From JAVBTT01 sp031556035 (GTDB lineage: Bacteria > Bacillota > Clostridia > Oscillospirales > UBA929), in NCBI GenBank assembly GCA_031556035.1, contig JAVBTT010000006.1, positions 45,655 to 109,654 of the forward strand: 64,000 nt of DNA. The letters are read 5' to 3'. The notes below the pieces were generated by a model. That model was not told the DNA's origin. It ran no database searches and saw only the letters and a program-made list of their open reading frames with translations. The position numbers were made by a program, and so were the translations under genes. Below, piece after piece: positions 53,273-60,242 of the stretch (positions are counted from its first letter, which is position 1; each line of letters opens with the position of its first letter).

Positions 53273-54091
53273 TCAGTGTGTCAGCAGCAGCCTTCTCCAG
53301 TTTCCGCCCGCTATCATATCCACAACATCCGCCGAAAACGGCAGAAGCTCAAGCAGCCTGGGCACGCTCTGAACGCCGTCCATGCCGTCCGGCAGCGGCG
53401 CGCAGCCGTCAAAATCCGAGCCGAGGCCCACGTGCCCGCTTCCTGCCACCCTGACCGCGTGCGCTATGTGCGCCGCGATGTCCCCCAGCGTCGCCTGGTT
53501 TCTTCCCGTCAGAAACGGGGGATAATAGCAAATGCCGACAACTCCCCCCGATTCGGCCACGGCCCTGAGCTGGGAGTCTGTGAGGTTGCGCCGGTGGGGA
53601 TTGAGGGCCGCGCAGCAGGCGTGCGTTACGGCGAGAGGGCCCCTGCGCATCGCGGCGACGTCCTCAAATGTCTTCTGCGAGCAGTGAGAGAGATCGACAA
53701 GCATTCCCAGGGCCGCGCAGTATTCCACGACCTCGCGGCCCAGCTCCGTAAGACCCCCGCCCGCGCCGCCGCAGCCGCCCGCCAGGGCGTTGTCGCTGTT
53801 CCAGGTCAGGCCCAGCAGCCGGACGCCCAGCCCGGCGTACCCGTCAATGTCGGCGAGGCTCCTCGCCTCGTCGGCGCCCTCCACGGCGGGGATCGCCGTA
53901 AAGCCCTCGATCCGGGCCAGGGCCGCCAGTCTGCGAAGCTGCTCGCGCTTGCCAGGGCCGTACGCGGCGAACACCTGCCCGGAATACCCGGCCCTTACCG
54001 CGCGGGTCATGTCAAAGTGCCCCGTGTTGGCGAGCAGGCCGAGGCCCGCCGAAAGAGTGTCGCAGTGCGCGTCCAGTATCAACGAAAGCAT
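53273..54091 (-). CDS. Membrane dipeptidase (M19 family)
   Basis: The 272-residue zinc hydrolase matches renal dipeptidase-type enzymes: metal ligands in DAHCDTL, bridging Glu in AVEGADE, His in LVDLSHCS and in VTHACC, and Asp in LGSDFDG. Family members split dipeptides, including some with D-amino acids. It is a little shorter than typical (about 310 residues), lacking some N-terminal sequence, and no signal peptide is seen. I choose the ATG at 54091 (MLSLILDAHCD); the nearby AGAGGGG is close to it, and a TTG nine bases on is possible. Confidence 0.87.
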   Translation of the reverse strand: MLSLILDAHCDTLSAGLGLLANTGHFDMTRAVRAGYSGQVFAAYGPGKREQLRRLAALARIEGFTAIPAVEGADEARSLADIDGYAGLGVRLLGLTWNSDNALAGGCGGAGGGLTELGREVVEYCAALGMLVDLSHCSQKTFEDVAAMRRGPLAVTHACCAALNPHRRNLTDSQLRAVAESGGVVGICYYPPFLTGRNQATLGDIAAHIAHAVRVAGSGHVGLGSDFDGCAPLPDGMDGVQSVPRLLELLPFSADVVDMIAGGNWRRLLLTH

Positions 54092-54199
54092 CCCCTCTCT
54101 TGCAATGCGGGCCTCCCTGTGATAATGTTTCGGGAGAGCGCCATACTGAATTATATGAGGATGGCTCTTAAAAAAGCATAATTTACCAAGCAAGCGCCG

Positions 54200-54295
54200 A
54201 TTAAAGCCGCCTTGTAGGGGCGCATATTATGCGCCCGCCCAAACTCCCTGCAACGCGGGACACGACGGGCGATTGACAATCGCCCCTACTTTAAG
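54200..54295. repeat. Family E palindromic repeat
   Basis: TTGTAGGGGCGCATATTATGC at the left (split TTGTAGGGGCG / CATATTATGCGCCC) and GGGCGATTGACAATCGCCCC at the right form two palindromes bounded by GTAGGGGC and GCCCCTAC. Similar elements are at about 33178-33205, 27584-27618 and 49019-49087. Confidence 0.6.
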
Positions 54296-54672
54296 GGTCG
54301 CTCCTTACGGGACCTGTAGCGCTCCATGTCGCGCTCGTCCTTGCGCTCAAGGCTCCTGTCCCCCGCCAGGCTCTCGAGGTGATGGGTGAACTCGTGCACG
54401 AGCACGCGCTTGAGCTGAGCGCGGAAGGCGCGGGGCGGCATGTGCCCGTATATCAGCTCAAACGAGCCGAAATATATCGTGATATATCTGCCCAGCGTCG
54501 GGCTGTGCGTATATTCCCCCATGATGTAAAGGTCGCCGGAATCCCTTGCCTCCTCGTGCGTCTTCACGTCCGGAAGCAGCAGTATTCCCCCGTTGAGCTG
54601 ATTATAAAAGTCGGCGGGCAGCTCCTGCGCGATCTCGTCCAGCATCGCGCCCGCCTCTTCGATCGTAACCAT
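54286..54672 (-). CDS. Small zincin-type metallopeptidase family protein
   Basis: The 128-residue protein has a HExxH motif in VLVHEFTHHLESLAGDRSL, preceded by the beta-strand pair YITIYFGSFELIYG. This pattern matches a clostridial/actinobacterial metallopeptidase family of unknown substrate. It has no signal peptide. The start at 54672 (MVTIEEAGAML) has GGAGGTG upstream. The C-terminus is highly charged (DERDMERYRSRKERPLK). It is divergent from the lipid kinase gene at 54761. Confidence 0.82.
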   Translation of the reverse strand: MVTIEEAGAMLDEIAQELPADFYNQLNGGILLLPDVKTHEEARDSGDLYIMGEYTHSPTLGRYITIYFGSFELIYGHMPPRAFRAQLKRVLVHEFTHHLESLAGDRSLERKDERDMERYRSRKERPLK

Positions 54673-54760
54673 CCGGCACCTCCGATCCAAACCTCATGAT
54701 ATCATAACTCCGCGGTAAATAAAAGCCCCGGCGCACATGTCCGGGGAAAGGGGGCGGCGT

Positions 54761-55636
54761 ATGCGAGTAAAAGCGGTAATCAATCCGGAATCCGGCCAGA
54801 AGAGCATGAGGGCCGCCGTATCGGAAGCGCTCGGGCTGCTGAAGGCGCGCGGACTGCTGGAGGACGGGGACATAATCACCCGCTCCCCGAGCGAACGCGC
54901 GGGCTTCTACGACGGCTGCGGGCTAGTCGTGGCCGCGGGCGGGGACGGGACGCTGCACGACCTGATAAACGACATGAAACGGCGAGGCGCGGATATCCCG
55001 GTCGCCTACCTGCCCACCGGCACCATGAACGACTTCGGCACCAGTCTGGGCCTGCCCCGCTCCGCCAGGGCGTTCTGCGACATGATAGAAGCCGGGAAAA
55101 TCAGGGAGCTGGATCTGGGAAAGGCCGGAGATCAGTATTTTCACTATGTGGTGGCAGGAGGGGCGATGAGCTCGGTCAGCTACGCCACCGCCCGCCGCCT
55201 GAAGTACATTTTCGGGCGCAGGGCGTACTACATCTCGGCCCTTCCCCGCTTTTTCGAGCTCTTCAAGGGCTCAAAAATCAAAATATCCGGCGACGCGGGG
55301 GAGTTCAGCGAGAAAACGCTGCTGTTTCTGATAGCAAATTCCTCGATCATAGCCGGCTTCAGGAAAATGTTCCCGGAAGCCTCCCCGGACGACGGTCTGC
55401 TGGATGTCCTGGTGATACGCAAGGTCACCGCGCTCAAGTCCCTGCCGCTGCTGCTGTCCATAGTCAGGGGGACGCATCTGGAAAGGCCGGAGGTGCTGTA
55501 CTTCAGGACGAAGCGGGTCGAGATAACCCAGCTGGGCAGGCGCGCGGTTAGAACGGACATAGACGGGGAAAGGGGCGGCCCGCTCCCTCTCACGGCGGAA
55601 ATAGTCCCCGGAGCGCTGAAGCTGATAGTGCCGTGA
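54761..55636 (+). CDS. Diacylglycerol/lipid kinase family protein (YegS/BmrU-like)
   Basis: The 291-residue protein has the DAGK catalytic motif GGDGTLHDLINDM and the following GTMNDFGTSLGLPRSA; the C-terminal domain has a family-type ending (IDGERGGPLPLTAEI). Such enzymes phosphorylate lipids or sphingosine-like substrates using ATP. The start at 54761 (MRVKAVINPESGQ) has AAGGGGGCGG just upstream. A family A repeat follows the stop at 55650. Confidence 0.9.
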   Translation: MRVKAVINPESGQKSMRAAVSEALGLLKARGLLEDGDIITRSPSERAGFYDGCGLVVAAGGDGTLHDLINDMKRRGADIPVAYLPTGTMNDFGTSLGLPRSARAFCDMIEAGKIRELDLGKAGDQYFHYVVAGGAMSSVSYATARRLKYIFGRRAYYISALPRFFELFKGSKIKISGDAGEFSEKTLLFLIANSSIIAGFRKMFPEASPDDGLLDVLVIRKVTALKSLPLLLSIVRGTHLERPEVLYFRTKRVEITQLGRRAVRTDIDGERGGPLPLTAEIVPGALKLIVP

Positions 55637-55649
55637 AAGCAGGGGCGGC

Positions 55650-55824
55650 TCAGACCGATGACAAACTACAGTTTGTCATCGAAAACGAGGGCAAGCTGTC
55701 GCCGCTGAGGCGGCTCACAGAGAACGGTTTTCCCGAAGTGAATTCGGGAAAACCTAGAATATCAAGCTTTTTCACTCTTGCTTGAGCGCAAGAGTGAAAA
55801 AGGACGGAGGTTGCGGACTTTGTC
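55650..55824 (+). repeat. Family A repeat A4 (shorter variant)
   Basis: This copy has the CGATGACAAACTACAGTTTG start, a fully paired stem GGTTTTCCCGAA / TTCGGGAAAACC where A1-A3 have GGCTTTCCCGGA / TCCGTGAAAGCC, and a perfect final hairpin CTTTTTCACTCTTGC / GCAAGAGTGAAAAAG in place of the longer loop. It lies between the convergent lipid kinase and deacetylase genes. Confidence 0.82.
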
Positions 55825-55825
55825 A

Positions 55826-57136
55826 TCACTCTGAAAGCGAGTCCAGGGTGCACTGATCCTGCCTGGCGTTTGTCGGCGGCAGTGAAATCCCCATGCGCTG
55901 AACATCAAAGCGGCTGTCCGACAGATAGCTCAGTATCCTGTCCATGACCTCCAGCGTCTCCTCGTCCTGGTTCAGCATCAGCACGCACCGCTCCGCGTAC
56001 GGCTTTGTCAGCAGGGCTTCCAGACTTGACGACACCGTCTGATAAATCTTGCCCGGAACGCTCTCCGTCCGGGCGTCCACGGTCCAGTCCCAGTACCTGT
56101 AGCCCGCGAGGATGAGCCCGCGCCTCAGCTCCTCGGTCAGCCCGCCGCTTCCGCCCGGCAGCCGGACAAGCATGGTTTTTGTGAGCGTGCAGGCGTCCAG
56201 CGCGTCGTTGTCCGCGCCCAGCGCCTCCAGCATTTTCTCGGACGAGGAATAGAAATCCTCAATTCCGCCATAGCCGCCGAGCCCCGCCGCGAACTGAGAG
56301 GACGCGGCGATCCGCCGCATATCGGCGGCATAATCCCCCATCCGCTCCCCGCGCATAAAAAACGCCGCCGGCATATTGTAAGAATCCAAAATATCGAGAA
56401 ACTCGCGCGTGAGCTCATTTGGCCCGCCCTCAAACGTGATGAACACCGGGATGGGAACCTGCACCCGGGAGGGAGACGGAGAGGACGGCGTCACGGACTG
56501 AGACGGCAGCGCCGACGACGGAGGGGTCAGCGTCGGCAGCGACACGCCTGTCGTCGGGGTGGGGTTCGCCTCCAGCCACGCGCTCTTCAGCGAGTCCTCA
56601 AATAAAGCCAGGAAGTTCTGGTCGCTCATCGTGGTTTTTCTAGTCCTTATCCTGAGCATGTCGCCATATTCGGTCGGCGTGATATCGGCCCCCGCCCATT
56701 CGAAATACTCGCACAGAAAATCCACCGGGAGGACAAATATGGTGTTCTCCCCGTCGTCCACCATGGTGCAGCGCTGGCTGTACTGCTTTTCCCCGTCAAA
56801 CGCCACGCCCGAGCCGAGCTCAAAGGTTATTGTCTTTCCTCCCCAGGTGAGCGAGAAATGCCGCTGCGCGGGCGCGTAGGTGGTCGTCAGGCCGATCCCG
56901 GCCTCCGCCAGCGCGAAGTGCGGCACATAATTTACCCTGCTGACGGTTAAAAAGCTGTATTTTGAGTTAAACGGAAGTATAGTTGTATTGACCACCGTAA
57001 AGCTGCCGGTCACCGCGCGGGCTCCGGGCATAAATAACGACAGCAGGGCTGACATGGTAAAAAGCGCGGCGAAAAGCGCCCACAGCGCACGGTTCCGGGT
57101 GGGCTTCGCGCCGTTTTGGAACCGCCTTCTCCTCAT
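55826..57136 (-). CDS. Exported divergent polysaccharide deacetylase-like protein, probably inactive
   Basis: The 436-residue protein has a signal/anchor helix, a copper-amine-oxidase-N-like domain (about 40-165), a Pro/Ser/Thr-rich linker (about 190-225), and a polysaccharide-deacetylase-fold domain (about 228-420). The normal motif TFDDGP is TFEGGP, so the catalytic/metal aspartates are lost, and the HSxxH zinc motif is replaced by GLGGYGG. RLPGGSGG resembles the later RxPxG motif. It probably binds glycan without deacetylating it. The start overlaps the XRE stop (ATGA), so the two genes form one operon. Confidence 0.82.
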   Translation of the reverse strand: MRRRRFQNGAKPTRNRALWALFAALFTMSALLSLFMPGARAVTGSFTVVNTTILPFNSKYSFLTVSRVNYVPHFALAEAGIGLTTTYAPAQRHFSLTWGGKTITFELGSGVAFDGEKQYSQRCTMVDDGENTIFVLPVDFLCEYFEWAGADITPTEYGDMLRIRTRKTTMSDQNFLALFEDSLKSAWLEANPTPTTGVSLPTLTPPSSALPSQSVTPSSPSPSRVQVPIPVFITFEGGPNELTREFLDILDSYNMPAAFFMRGERMGDYAADMRRIAASSQFAAGLGGYGGIEDFYSSSEKMLEALGADNDALDACTLTKTMLVRLPGGSGGLTEELRRGLILAGYRYWDWTVDARTESVPGKIYQTVSSSLEALLTKPYAERCVLMLNQDEETLEVMDRILSYLSDSRFDVQRMGISLPPTNARQDQCTLDSLSE

Positions 57137-57750
57137 GGCTGCCCCTCCCGCTGACGGGTGGCGTACAGGTATGCGTTTTCATAGTCCCCCAGGCTGTGGC
57201 AGCAGCGCTCCAGGAGACGGTACAGCCTTTTCGGGTCCGTTTTGGGCGGAACATGTTTCTCCGCCTGCGCGAGCATCAGCCTCGCCTGCGCGAGCTGCCC
57301 GCTTTCAAGGAAGAGTCTTCCCCTGAGTAAAAAATGCCTGTAGAGCAGAGACGCCTCCGACGGGGGCTCCATATCCAAAAGCCTCCCGGCGCTCTCCAGC
57401 TCGCCGCGGGAGAGGCAATACTCAGCCTCAAGCAGTCTCAAATGCTTCTCGGTGGAGTGCAGACGGCACTTTTCCTCGAGAAGCCGCCGGGAAAACTCCT
57501 CCGGGTTTGTCTCCATCAGCCCGTCCAGCTCGTCGAGCCCGTCCGAGGTCTGCGGCATGTCGCCGGACAAAAACTCGCCCGGAGACAGCCCGAGCCGCTC
57601 CGCCAGATACTCCAGCGTCCTGACTGACGGGGTCGCGCTGTCGTTCTCGATTTTTGAGAGCATGTTGCGCGTAATATATTCTCCGACAAGCTCCTGCTGG
57701 GTCAGCCTCTTGTCGAGACGCGCCTCGCGTATGCGCTGTCCGAGGGTCAT
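57133..57750 (-). CDS. XRE-family regulator with TPR-like C-terminus
   Basis: The 205-residue protein has an N-terminal helix-turn-helix (GQRIREARLDKRLTQQELVG then ITRNMLSKIENDSATPSVRTL) and a helical region with TPR-like repeats (about 90-200). Such XRE-TPR proteins resemble peptide- or ligand-responsive regulators. Two similar dyads (GTAAAnnnnnTTTAC type) flank the divergent promoters here, suggesting autoregulation and control of the NfeD/flotillin operon. The ATG at 57750 lacks a good SD; an in-frame TTG at 57765 is an alternative. Confidence 0.87.
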   Translation of the reverse strand: MTLGQRIREARLDKRLTQQELVGEYITRNMLSKIENDSATPSVRTLEYLAERLGLSPGEFLSGDMPQTSDGLDELDGLMETNPEEFSRRLLEEKCRLHSTEKHLRLLEAEYCLSRGELESAGRLLDMEPPSEASLLYRHFLLRGRLFLESGQLAQARLMLAQAEKHVPPKTDPKRLYRLLERCCHSLGDYENAYLYATRQREGQP

Positions 57751-57766
57751 TGTTCTCACGCCCAAT

Positions 57767-57781
57767 GTGAATTTAATTTAC
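57767..57781. promoter_or_regulatory. Operator dyad over XRE promoter start site
   Basis: GTGAATTTAATTTAC is nearly the inverted copy of the dyad at 57852-57866. It sits just downstream of the minus-strand -10, where a bound regulator would block transcription. Confidence 0.6.
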
Positions 57782-57785
57782 TATA

Positions 57786-57813
57786 AGTATAGCATATATA
57801 TGAGAAATTGCAA
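57786..57813 (-). promoter_or_regulatory. Promoter of XRE-deacetylase operon
   Basis: On the minus strand TTGCAA (57813-57808) and TATACT (57791-57786) are 16 bases apart. The operator dyad at 57767-57781 follows directly. Confidence 0.65.
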
Positions 57814-57818
57814 CCCCC

Positions 57819-57847
57819 TTGACAAGTCGTTTTTGAGATAGTAATAT
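57819..57847 (+). promoter_or_regulatory. Promoter of NfeD-like/flotillin operon
   Basis: TTGACA (57819-57824) and TAATAT (57842-57847) are separated by exactly 17 bases. The perfect dyad GTAAACTGAATTTAC follows at once (57852-57866). Confidence 0.75.
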
Positions 57848-57851
57848 AAAG

Positions 57852-57866
57852 GTAAACTGAATTTAC
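57852..57866. promoter_or_regulatory. Operator dyad over NfeD/flotillin promoter start site
   Basis: GTAAACTGAATTTAC has GTAAA/TTTAC arms around five bases. With its flanking AATG/CATT it matches, in inverted orientation, the sequence at 57764-57781. Confidence 0.65.
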
Positions 57867-57884
57867 ATTAGTGGGTGACGCCTT

Positions 57885-58553
57885 ATGATGGAATGGTTTC
57901 AGAGCATGGGGCTACTGGAGCAGATATTCGCGCTGATTGCCGCCCCGGCGACGGTTATACTTTTTATCCAGACCATTATGTCGTTTTTCGGCGGAACGGC
58001 GAACGACGCAGGGCTGGACAGCGACGTGTCCGGCATCGGCGACGCGGGCGCGGGCGACGCCGGGCTCGGGGACGCCGGAGCCTTTGAAGTCGACACCGAG
58101 CTGCCGGACGGCCACATGGGGGACAGCGCCCAGCACTTTGACGACTCGGGCCTGAGGCTGTTTTCCACCCGGGGAATCATCGCGTTCCTGACGGTCGGCG
58201 GATGGGTGGGCGTGATATGCGTCGAGTCCGGAGTCCCGGGCGTGCTGTCTGTACTTATCGCGGCGGTATGCGGCTTCGCGGCGCTGTATGGCATAGCGAA
58301 GCTTATGCAGGCTCTGATGCGCCTGCAGGAGTCGGGCAACTACGACTACCGCCAGGGCCTGGGGATGCGCGGCAAGGTGTACCTGACAATCCCGGAGAAG
58401 GGAACCGGCAAGATAAACCTGATACTGGGCGGCTCGCTGGGCGAATTCTCAGCCAGGAGCGGCTCCGGCAAGGCGATCGGAACCGGCTCTATCGTGAGGG
58501 TGATAGACCTCACGGGGGATGTGTACGTCGTCGAGGAGGAGGCCGATTCGTAG
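57885..58553 (+). CDS. NfeD-like membrane protein (YuaF-type flotillin partner)
   Basis: The 222-residue protein has one N-terminal helix (about 10-34), an acidic Gly/Asp-rich linker (GDAGAGDAGLGDAGAF), two or three further helices (about 95-145) and a C-terminal OB-like domain (GMRGKVYLTIPEKGTGKINL ... GTGSIVRVIDLTGDVYVVEE), as in NfeD/YuaF proteins. In B. subtilis yuaF sits next to the flotillin gene floT (yuaG), the same order as here. It probably organises membrane microdomains or fluidity with the flotillin. The SD is weak. Confidence 0.85.
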   Translation: MMEWFQSMGLLEQIFALIAAPATVILFIQTIMSFFGGTANDAGLDSDVSGIGDAGAGDAGLGDAGAFEVDTELPDGHMGDSAQHFDDSGLRLFSTRGIIAFLTVGGWVGVICVESGVPGVLSVLIAAVCGFAALYGIAKLMQALMRLQESGNYDYRQGLGMRGKVYLTIPEKGTGKINLILGGSLGEFSARSGSGKAIGTGSIVRVIDLTGDVYVVEEEADS

Positions 58554-58622
58554 GGGCCTCCGGCGGCTTCGGGCCGAAAAAAGTTTTTACACAGCCTATT
58601 AAATTAAAGGGGGAGCTCAAAA

Positions 58623-60068
58623 ATGCCAAAGCTGTTGCTGACAAGCGGCCTTTCCGGAGGTCTGGCCATTTTCCTGGTGGTGGTTGTGGTGGCGCTGTTT
58701 TTCGGCGTCGTCATAGCGATTCTTTCGCGTTACCGGAAGTGCCCGTCGGATAAGATTCTGGTCATATACGGCAAGGTCGGCTCCGCCAAGGACGGCGGCT
58801 CCCGCTCCTCCAAGTGCATACACGGCGGCGCGGCGTTTATTATGCCGGTGCTGCAGAGCTACCAGTACCTCGACCTGACCCCGATATCGATTAACGTGGA
58901 CCTGCGAAACGCGCTGAGCCGCCAGAACATACGAATAGACGTGCCCAGCCGCTTCACCGTCGGCATATCGACTGAGCCGGGCGTGATACAGAACGCCGCC
59001 GAGCGCCTGATGGGGCTGAAGCTCAGCGAGGTGCAGGAACTCGCCAAGGACATCCTCTTCGGTCAGCTCCGCCTGGTCATCGCCACCATGGACATTGAGG
59101 AGATCAACACCAACCGGGACAAGTTCCTGGAGGCGGTCGCGATCAACGTGGAAACCGAGCTCAAAAAGATCGGCCTCAAGCTGATCAACGTCAACGTGAC
59201 CGATATCTCGGACGAATCCGGCTACATCGAGGCGCTTGGCAAGGAGGCCGCGGCTCAGGCGATCAACGACGCCAAAAAGAGCGTGGCCGAGAAAGACCGC
59301 GACGGAACGATCGGCGAGGCAAACGCTCTGCGCGACCAGCGCATCTCGGTCAGCATGGCCAACTCCATGGCCGTAAAGGGCGAGAACGAGGCCAAGATAG
59401 AGATCGCGAATTCGGACGCGCTGCGCCGCGAGCGCGAGGCGGAAGCCCAGCGCCGCGCCATCGCCGCCGAAAAGGTGCAGAGCGCGAAGGCCCTTGAGGA
59501 GGCATACGCCGCCGAGCAGAGCGCTGAAAAGCAGCGCGCCACCCGCGAGAAGGCCACGATGGAGGCGGACGTCATCGTCAAGGCCGAGATCGAAAAGCGC
59601 CAGGTGGAAATCGCCGCCGAGGCTGAGGCTGAGCAGTCCAGGCGTCTGGCGCGGGGCGAGGCGGACGCGATATACGCGAAAATGGAGGCGGAGGCGCGGG
59701 GCGCCGAGGAGATACTCAAGCGCCAGGCGGAGGGCCTTCTCAAGGTGGTCGAGGCCGCCGGGGGCGACGTCGAGGGCGCGGTGCGCATGATGATAACTGA
59801 CAAGCTGGAGACACTCACGAGAACTCAGGTCGAGGCGATATCCAGGCTGAAGATCGACAAGATCACGGTGTGGGATTCCGGCGCGGGAGCGGACGGCAAA
59901 AGCGCCACCGCCGGTTTTCTGTCCGGGCTGCTGAAATCCCTGCCCCCGCTGAACGACATGTATAAAATGGCGGGGCTTGAAATGCCGGACATACTCGACG
60001 TGGAGCCCAAGCACGCCGCAGCGGCGCCGGAGGCGGCGGAAAAACAGTCGGTCTCACAATCAGGTTAA
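58623..60068 (+). CDS. floT: Flotillin-like SPFH-domain protein
   Basis: The 481-residue protein has an N-terminal hydrophobic hairpin (about 12-35), the SPFH/band 7 domain (about 40-200; VPSRFTVGISTEPGVIQNAA) and a long Ala/Glu-rich coiled coil (about 230-400) with repeated EAEA heptads (EKRQVEIAAEAEAEQSRRLA). Flotillins mark functional membrane microdomains in Firmicutes. AAAGGGGGAG precedes the ATG. It lies 70 bases after the NfeD-like gene, and a terminator follows at 60074-60107. Confidence 0.92.
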   Translation: MPKLLLTSGLSGGLAIFLVVVVVALFFGVVIAILSRYRKCPSDKILVIYGKVGSAKDGGSRSSKCIHGGAAFIMPVLQSYQYLDLTPISINVDLRNALSRQNIRIDVPSRFTVGISTEPGVIQNAAERLMGLKLSEVQELAKDILFGQLRLVIATMDIEEINTNRDKFLEAVAINVETELKKIGLKLINVNVTDISDESGYIEALGKEAAAQAINDAKKSVAEKDRDGTIGEANALRDQRISVSMANSMAVKGENEAKIEIANSDALRREREAEAQRRAIAAEKVQSAKALEEAYAAEQSAEKQRATREKATMEADVIVKAEIEKRQVEIAAEAEAEQSRRLARGEADAIYAKMEAEARGAEEILKRQAEGLLKVVEAAGGDVEGAVRMMITDKLETLTRTQVEAISRLKIDKITVWDSGAGADGKSATAGFLSGLLKSLPPLNDMYKMAGLEMPDILDVEPKHAAAAPEAAEKQSVSQSG

Positions 60069-60073
60069 ATATA

Positions 60074-60107
60074 AACCCCGCGGGCCGCAGCGCTCCGCGG
60101 GGTTTTT
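60074..60107 (+). terminator. Rho-independent terminator after flotillin gene
   Basis: AACCCCGCGG pairs with CCGCGGGGTT, followed by TTTTCAT. A classical stem and T-run. Confidence 0.85.
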
Positions 60108-60128
60108 CATATCAGACAAAAATTTTAC

Positions 60129-60156
60129 TTGCATATCCCCGCGTTTTTGCTATAAT
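60129..60156 (+). promoter_or_regulatory. Promoter of SLH/C39 protein
   Basis: TTGCAT (60129-60134) and TATAAT (60151-60156) are 16 bases apart. The start codon is about 87 bases downstream, with AAAGGAG before it. Confidence 0.7.
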
Positions 60157-60242
60157 AGCCTCACTTTGTCTTTTCATGGCATTCCAAATTATTCCGGAAT
60201 GTACACAAGCAAGGGAGATGTTATTCTAAAGGAGAATGTGTC

